Positions 58,101-64,000 of a stretch of 64,000 nucleotides of DNA are shown here, in pieces. Source of the stretch: Atherix ibis. Taxonomy: Eukaryota > Arthropoda > Insecta > Diptera > Athericidae. Location of the stretch: positions 30,167,212-30,231,211 of the forward strand of contig OY282609.1 in NCBI GenBank assembly GCA_958298945.1. The letters are read 5' to 3'. The stretch's first letter is position 1. Each line of letters starts with the position of its first letter. The notes under the pieces are model-generated. The model made no database searches. It was not told the origin of the DNA and saw nothing but the letters and a program-made list of their open reading frames with translations. The translations under genes and the position numbers were made by a program.

Positions 58101-60480
58101 GTATAATTTTTCCTTCGTATCTTGAACCTCTTTTGTTAAAATTCTATTTGAGCAAAAGTTTTAGTAGCAATTTGTCAAAGTATTGCGAACACTTTTTATC
58201 AGGTTAGTCTTAGTTGGTTGAAATTCTGTTAATGGTGCTAGATTTCTCAATCGAAAGTTCTTTAATATTTAATTTCTATTTTCTATGTCATTTAGATGGA
58301 GTTCAACCATATTTTTTCGATTATTTTGGCCGAAATTCTTAAAGATGTCGTAAAGAATGATTCTGTCAACGTTTTGCTTTGTACTTAGACACTTAAAGTT
58401 AATTTTAAAAAAAATTAAAATAGAGTCCCTGGGAGATTTGAGCAAAAGTTTATTTCTTTTAAATCTTGTAGAGAAGTTTTTTTTTGTCCAAAAACAGGAC
58501 AATCTTTGCCAGATTTTAGTCAAATTTGTATAATTGCTTTCTTGAACCAATTTGTTAAAGTATTTTTACTACAAATTTCGTTAGATTATTTTCTCAAAAG
58601 TGTAGAAGGACAAAAAACAAACCGATTAAGCATATCTCATGCCACCTTCTGTAGTTAAAAGATTTTCTCCACTTTCCCGAAAATCTAGAAACTTTTTCTT
58701 AATTTTAAATGCTTTTTTTTTGCATTCGTTTTTTGCCTATACCACTACCACTTGCCCATAGTCGCAACACTATTTTTGATGATTAGACTTGGCGCACAAC
58801 ACCACCAGTATTAGCAGAGGAAGAGATTTGTAAATAATCAAAATAATAATAATTTACCTGCTGACCTGAATGCCAATAAAATAGCATTGCGACTTTGGAC
58901 CAGGCCACTCTTGCCGGTGGTGACCACAACGCAGTATACAGTGTACCTGTTCGCGTATCTCTAAGAAGAGGAATACCTTCGCAATGATGTGGCGAATGGA
59001 TTAAATGTACTGGCAGTACAGGTTGAATCATTTGAACCTCCGAGGTGCACAGGTACAGGGCGGGTTGGTATGTTAACGTGTATATGAGTACGGATACCAA
59101 TCCCAGTTGGTCGGTCAGTCAGTCAGTCAGCAATAGGCATGGGAAGAGAAAGCTTTCACTTTAATTGTGAATATTCGATTGCGAACGATAGGATCGATGC
59201 TGATGATGACGATGGTGACTATTATTGGTCTGACTATGTGTATTGAGACTTGGACAATACAGACGAACTGAGAAGATACCTAGCAGTAGACAATTAAATT
59301 TCCGCAGAACCCATATAAGGAGTTTATTAAAGAGAGATTCACTTAGACTTGGCCCAATGCCAATTACAGTAAAATTTCAAATGAGGCTATACACGATTAG
59401 ATGAGGTGGGCTCTGGTCTTCAGACTAAAATGTACTTTTTTCTCTTCAAATTTCGACTGTTCCGACCTAACCTAGTCCCACATGCTGGATACGATAAGAG
59501 CAACTAATCAAGCCGGTCGTATGTGTGATTGCGAATTCCATAATCTCGCTGGCCCTTTTTTACAAGTGGATTTGCGTCTGTACCTGTCTGGCCTGGCGTA
59601 CTAAGCTACTCGATTACTTTTGCTAGCTGAGCTGTCTGGTTTTGTCTGATTGTTGATTGTTGTTTGATTGCGATTGTTATAATCCATTCGAATGCCATCC
59701 TCTTCAGTTTCTTCTGTTCGTCCATCATCACCATTTCCCGTTCACTTTCTTCCTAACTAAATTAATCTCCATCGTTGTCCATTTTGCTGCCCATCTTCCT
59801 ACGCTATCGTCGTAATGCCTCTATTCGATCCCAGCCCAACGTCGTCAAAATGAGCATCGTTAATTTAATCGAATTTTTAATTTTCTTTCCGAATTCATTT
59901 GATTATTATACATTATTATAATTATTAAAAATCCAGCAGCATGTGGTGAAATTTCTTTTACTTAATTAGATATCGAATGGGGAGAAAAAACTTTTTTAAA
60001 TGGTAGATTGTAGGAAGTAATGCGGAGAGAAGTTTTGTCAAGAAGATGAAGTAGTTGAGGGTGTGGAGAGAAGGGCAGAGAAGAGAAATTACTATTAAAA
60101 TGGGATATAAGGTGAATTGTTGATGGGTAGGTGTATATTTTTTAATTCGAGTTTATGTATGCGCATCCGTCATGGAAAATTAGAATTTTGCCTAATGTTG
60201 ATAAACTCGTTATAAAAAAAATTCAATAGCGGCGTCCTTCTGTTCCCACTGACTGATTTAGTGATTTTAGAAAACTTATTTTTAATAAATAAGTTTTGAC
60301 ATAGAAAATTGTCAAAAAAAATTTAAATGTAAAATTTTCCCACAGATGGCGTTAATATGCAATTGTTAATTTTTTTTAAATTTTCGTCTGTTAATTTGGA
60401 TACTTTTTAACTCAATTTTTTTTTAAATATCAATCTGAAGAGAAACGGTTTATTCTTGATTTAATGACTACTTAATAGGC
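55106..60480. other. Long spacer, one weak exon candidate
   Basis: Mostly AT-rich without recognisable genes. The 129-codon open frame at 55648-56037 has no family likeness. C-rich words near 56310-56330 and the GC-balanced area at 59140-59870 (which includes GTCAG repeats at 59110-59135) have no assignable function. The latter could be untranslated or promoter sequence of a minus-strand gene. The candidate exon is listed separately. Confidence 0.4.
58858..59107 (-). CDS. Candidate host exon, minus strand
   Basis: A GC-richer minus-strand stretch is open from an upstream TGA to a donor-like CAG followed by GTAAATT (58851-58860). It reads TYQPALYLCTSEVQMIQPVL, then LPVHLIHSPHHCEGIPLLRD and VAWSKVAMLFYWHSGQQ. 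The acceptor side is unclear: the best AG (before GTTCAAATGATT) would start the exon near 59033, and the ATG there could also be an initiator. Composition and donor suggest coding; no family is recognised. It could belong to the same gene as the exons at 34.6-35.2 kb, which would need an intron of some 24 kb. It may also be chance. Confidence 0.25.
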
Positions 60481-60483
60481 AAG

Positions 60484-60892
60484 TTATGTGCAAGTTACGT
60501 GAAGCAATCCGCTAGAAACGCTTGGATTTGTGGAAGAACAAAAATTGGCTTTTGCCATTTTTGGCCAAAAACAATACACTAATAATGCCGCAGCCACCGT
60601 ATTCCCCAGATCTGGCCCCCTGTGATTTTTTCTTGTTCCCGAAACTGAAGAGCCCCATGAAAGGACGACGCTACGCTACGATTGAGGAAATAAAGACGGC
60701 ATCGAAGGAGGAGCTGAACAAGATCACAAAAAATGATTTTTTGAAGTGCTTCGGGGATTGGAAAAAACGTTGGCACAAGTGTATAATACTCTGGTGGGGA
60801 TTATTTTAAACGGGACAAAATAGATATTCACGAATAAATAAATAATTTTTGAAAAAAACACATAATTCGCGATACTTTTTGAACAGACCTAG
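60484..60892 (+). mobile_element. DD34D mariner fragment (deleted type), plus strand
   Basis: The segment starts inside the transposase (LREAIR, an in-frame TAG, then DLWKNKNWLLPFLAKNNT) and lacks the second catalytic block exactly as the 7.4- and 22.8-kb copies do. It continues with PPYSPDLAPCDFFLFPKLK (third aspartate intact), KGRRYATIEEIKTASKEEL and FLKCFGDWKKRWHKC. It ends with the inverted repeat ATTCGCGATACTTTTTGAAC at 60864-60883 and TA at 60893-60894. The 5' half is missing. Confidence 0.88.
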
Positions 60893-60979
60893 TATTTGTG
60901 AATTAGAAGAAGCTAATAGACGGCATCTTTTTAAAACTATCACAGTGTTCTCAATAAGGAAAGTTTAGAGAAATGGTCT

Positions 60980-61790
60980 ACATGTTATTGGGCCCCTACC
61001 AGTGAAATAAAGCTGGGTAGCGACTTAACAAGTGAATATAAATTCGGTGCCATGGGTAGGTGGTAATGATCTCATTGGTGATTAAAGCTTTTGCTTGGTG
61101 GCCTTATTTTCTCTGCATGTGTCACATGGTTAATATATGTTTTCCCGACTCCACCGTGAGCAGATACTGGTCGATTATGAGCTTTACTAATAATTTCTTC
61201 TCCCAAACCTTGCGCAATCCACAACGTATAAGCTTCATCCTTTTGTAATGGATCTTCCGTTCTTGGGACCGTATGGATATTATGTATTCCGCAGCTGATC
61301 CCTGTTAGCATGCGCCTTCTTCCTCAATGAGTGAGGAGATTGGAGATCGATGTCTAAATCAGAAAACTGCGAACGAGGTGTGTTGGTTTCTAGGTGGAAA
61401 TGGTCATAATGTAATGGGGATAGCTCATCTGGCATAATATTAAAACTGCCTTTCCGGTGTTCTATCGGAAAATCATATCTTTGCAGCTTTAAGCTTCATC
61501 TGGATGATATACCGCTGAGGTCTTTGCCGTTTAATGAGCCATGAACCAGTGTGCTCCTAAATCATTTAATTTAGTTAATAAGTAAATTAACATTCACTTC
61601 TCAGTCTACTTAGAAATTTATTTAATGCAACGTATCGACGCACTACAGTGTATTATTTCCAATATTCACTGTATGCATCGATGCGCCCCACAAACCATTT
61701 CAGGCTAGCATAATCAGTTAATACTTTAAACGACAATTTGTAGCTTCAATTCTGATAACAGCTGCTATATACTCTAACTCGCTGACAGAA
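60980..61790 (-). mobile_element. Ty3/gypsy pol relic: RNase H to integrase
   Basis: On the minus strand SVSELEYIAAVIRIEA and DYASLKWFVGRIDA (61790 to about 61670) match the RNase H region typical of Ty3/gypsy. LQRYDFPIEHRKGSFNIMPD then ELSPLHYDHF (61500-61410) corresponds to the RNase H end, where PDALSR is usual. LGEEIISKAHNRPVSAHGGV and GKT (about 61210-61140) is the integrase zinc-binding H2 part, followed by degraded cysteine region words. Reading shifts frame several times and contains stops. No LTR was found. A DD41D mariner interrupts it at about 61793. Confidence 0.75.
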
Positions 61791-61792
61791 TA

Positions 61793-62705
61793 TAAAGGGT
61801 GGTCCATCTAGCGGTTTCATTTTGAACTACTATTAATTTGAAGTACTAGAGTGTTAAATGTCAACACGAATTGACAGATTGTCAGTTGAAAGTCAGAATT
61901 TTACGAAATGGTAATCCATACGCTGGAAGAAAAATGGGAAATATTGAGAACTTACTTCCAAAGTGGTGAGTCTTCAACCCAAACTGTGATAAATTTAAAA
62001 AAAAATGAGTAAAGATCGAATGTGGGCAAATTCGTGAAGCGAGTTCGCGAAACTGGTTTGTTGGTTGCCAAAGCAACTCGTTCCCGCTTTAAGACCTATT
62101 GGCCGAAGATGAGCATTTTTACCAAAAAATCATCTCTTCGGATGAGGCCCATTTTCACCTCGGTGGGTATGTCAACAAGCAAAATTGTCGCATCTGGGAC
62201 TCAGAAAATCCATACGTCACCATGGAAAAGCCGATGCATCAACAACGAGTCACGGTTTGGTGCGGATTTTGGAGTGGAGGCATCATTGGCCCGCTATTCT
62301 TCGAAAACGATGAAGGAGCCGCCGTTACGGTCAATGGTGAGCGTTATCGTGGCATGCTCAACGAATTTTTCTTTCCAAAAGTTGAAGACAATGGCATGGA
62401 CGACATTTGATTTCGGGGGGACGGGGCCCTGCTTAATCAGCCGAAATTCTGATGTCAATTGGTCGCCTCGGAGCTATGATTTGAGCCCGTTGGATTATTT
62501 TCTGTGGGGAGCCGTTAAGGATAAATGTTACGCAAGCCATCCAGAGACAATTGAGGCATTGAAACACGAAATCAAAGTTGCTATTGAAGAGATACAGGCC
62601 CGGACAATCGAAAATGTACTGAAAAATTGGGTCGAGCGAATGGGGTACTGTAACGCCAGCCGTGGCAGTCATTTAAATGATGTTGTGTTTCACTCTTAAA
62701 TTTCA
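61793..62705 (+). mobile_element. DD41D mariner family A, copy 2
   Basis: The left end AAGGGTGGTCCATCTAGCGG (61795-61814) follows TATA and equals the mirrored right end of the 46.05-47.13-kb copy; the first 150 bp are nearly identical between copies. The transposase is on plus. After the stop at 62697-62699 the sequence continues about 60 bp without a recognisable inverted repeat, so the 3' border is uncertain. It sits at the edge of the Ty3/gypsy relic. Confidence 0.85.
61908..62699 (+). pseudogene. DD41D mariner transposase, family A, two internal deletions
   Basis: The ATG at 61908 starts MVIHTLEEKWEILRTYFQSG. A stop follows INLKKNE, then a frame change to VGKFVKRVRETGLLVAKATR. Directly after SRFKT the sequence jumps to EDEHFYQKIISSDEAHFHL, so roughly 85 residues including the second helix-turn-helix are deleted. 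VTVWCGFWSGGIIGPLFFEN and GERYRGMLNEFFFPKVED follow to DDI. There a second deletion removes the QDGA block with the second aspartate and joins to SRNSDVNWSPRSYDLSPLDY. The C-terminus is complete to RGSHLNDVVFHS. It cannot be active. Confidence 0.93.
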
Positions 62706-64000
62706 AGGTTCAATCTTTCTAATAAAACCGGAAATTTGAAAAAACAGTAAAAATTAATTCAAATAACATGAATCTGACCTAAAATAATAATTGATTTTTT
62801 AAAAGGGATCTTCATGTACTATCAAGTAGTGAGTCCTACTAGAAATATACCAAATCTCGATTCCAAGAAAATCTTGGGAGTTTTAAGAACTTTCTAGTGT
62901 ATCTCACGTATTCCACTAATTCGTACACTCCAATTATGCCAAATCGCAAAACTGGTAACCAAAGTCGTGTAAGTATTCCTTGTAATACTAGCCAATATTA
63001 GACGCAACGTGACTAATCCACTAAAACTATTTCTCAAATGATGAATTACGGAGAGTGTTTTCAACACCTCCCCTTTCCTCCAACTATCCCTTATCGTATC
63101 AATCATCATCTATTTTCGATTCCAATCACAAACTAAACTCAATGGGGAACAAAACCGTATAATTTGCCAAAATAACCAAAATAACCAACAGAATAGTAAA
63201 TAGTGGAGGGAATGAGATAGAGAAAGGGGGACTGGAAAACGTTTGCAACAAAAATATAGAACAAAACGTTGCAAAAAAACGTTTGTGTCCAACGCAGTCT
63301 TTTAACAGTAATCAATCGCACCTTTAGCTAATCTATTGTTTTCCGTGTGCAAGTATAAAATCACGTTTTGAACACTACAGTTTTCCTACATAATTTAATT
63401 AGCCGTAATCACACTCAGGTGGATATTTTGCATGGTACAAAAAAAAACAACTTGTAAATAAAGAAAATCTAGGGGAACAAAATCACCTTCAAATAAATAG
63501 CCCCATACCGTGTTACTGTTTCTCTTAAATCACGTATAAACCAGACAATATTTGCGATAAAATAGCAGTCGCAGAAAAAATAGGTTTCCAGTATTTGGGT
63601 TAATTGGGAAATATAATTAAAAAAAAGAAGAAAAAACGATTGAACAAGTGCCATCGATTCAAACTTCAACTGCAACACTACGACCACAAGTGGGGTGGTA
63701 CAGTTCTGTCTTTGATGCTTGGTAAGAATAGATTTGGGCGATTCATCAGAGTCGGGAGATTCATGTAGATTTTGTCTAGAAAATGCCAATCTAGGAAATA
63801 GTAACTCAACTCCTACTCTAGATTCCATGATTGAATTAATAATACTAACAAAAAACAAAAAAAAACACCAACAACTTGTTGAAAGTAAAAATAAATCCAA
63901 AAGTGGACATTTTTAAAGATGCTTGCTGATTGGGAAAGGTGACAGTGCCACCAACAAAAGTCATAGATAATTAGTAATTGAAAATTCCCTCAAGAGGGAA
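62706..64000. other. Spacer to window end, no gene recognised
   Basis: Open frames on both strands at 63469-63916 overlap and show no clear family. A plus-strand word GDSCRFCLENANLG near 63753 resembles the start of some zinc-binding domains, but no second cysteine pair or splice evidence supports it. The remainder is AT-rich. Confidence 0.45.

Noticed and set aside
63719..63916. Plus-strand frame with DSCRFCLENANLG as a zinc-associated domain
   Set aside because: Only one cysteine pair is visible; an equally long minus-strand frame overlaps it and no splice sites were convincing.

Overview
The window is AT-rich eukaryotic nuclear DNA. The mobile-element content points to an arthropod, most likely an insect: Tc1/mariner elements of several lineages (Mos1-like, other DD34D, DD41D), Jockey-clade LINEs, a Ty3/gypsy pol fragment and a TTAA-flanked MITE. 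Species cannot be told from the sequence. There is no bacterial-style gene organisation. Nearly everything recognisable is a dead or dying transposable element set in long AT-rich, poly-A/T-rich spacer, as in large insect introns or intergenic DNA.

Layout, left to right. A 21-bp minisatellite (about 387-935) opens the window. It is followed by a decayed DD41D-like mariner (3.3-3.95 kb), a truncated Jockey LINE (4.2-5.4 kb), two nested mariners (6.4-7.8 kb) and another mariner relic (9.4-9.8 kb). A complete-length Mos1-like mariner with both inverted repeats and TA duplication lies at 11715-12958. A long Jockey element with ORF1 and ORF2 remnants (15.35-18.79 kb) is split by a 367-bp MITE. A third LINE fragment (21.1-22.7 kb) is split by a second Mos1-like mariner and abuts another mariner piece. 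At 25201-27789 sits a 2.6-kb DNA transposon with long inverted repeats and a 4-bp AATT duplication, inserted in an older GTGAATT-type repeat array; it looks Sola-like. More Jockey copies lie on the minus strand (28.2-30.1, 31.4-32.2 and 37.5-40.0 kb). The right half holds the second MITE copy (45683-46048), two copies of one DD41D family (46.05-47.13 and 61.8-62.7 kb), a different and nearly intact DD41D element (51.5-52.7 kb), a non-LTR 3' end (54.4-55.1 kb), a mariner fragment (60.5-60.9 kb) and a Ty3/gypsy RNase H-integrase relic (61.0-61.8 kb).

The only convincing host coding sequence is a pair of small minus-strand exons (35152-35230, then 34634-34714). They have canonical splice sites and compatible phase, and give 53 full codons plus one split codon; I do not recognise the protein. 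Much of the window may therefore be intron of one large minus-strand gene, with a weaker candidate exon near 58.9-59.1 kb.

Main observations: a 73-bp stretch at 31819-31891 carrying GAA/TTC triplets in strict 5-bp register (a heat-shock-element-like array); mariner copies that share the same inactivating lesions, so they moved as already-dead copies; a DD41D transposase interrupted by a single stop codon; motif repeats inside the ends of the Sola-like element; and a diverged tandem array of about 157 bp.
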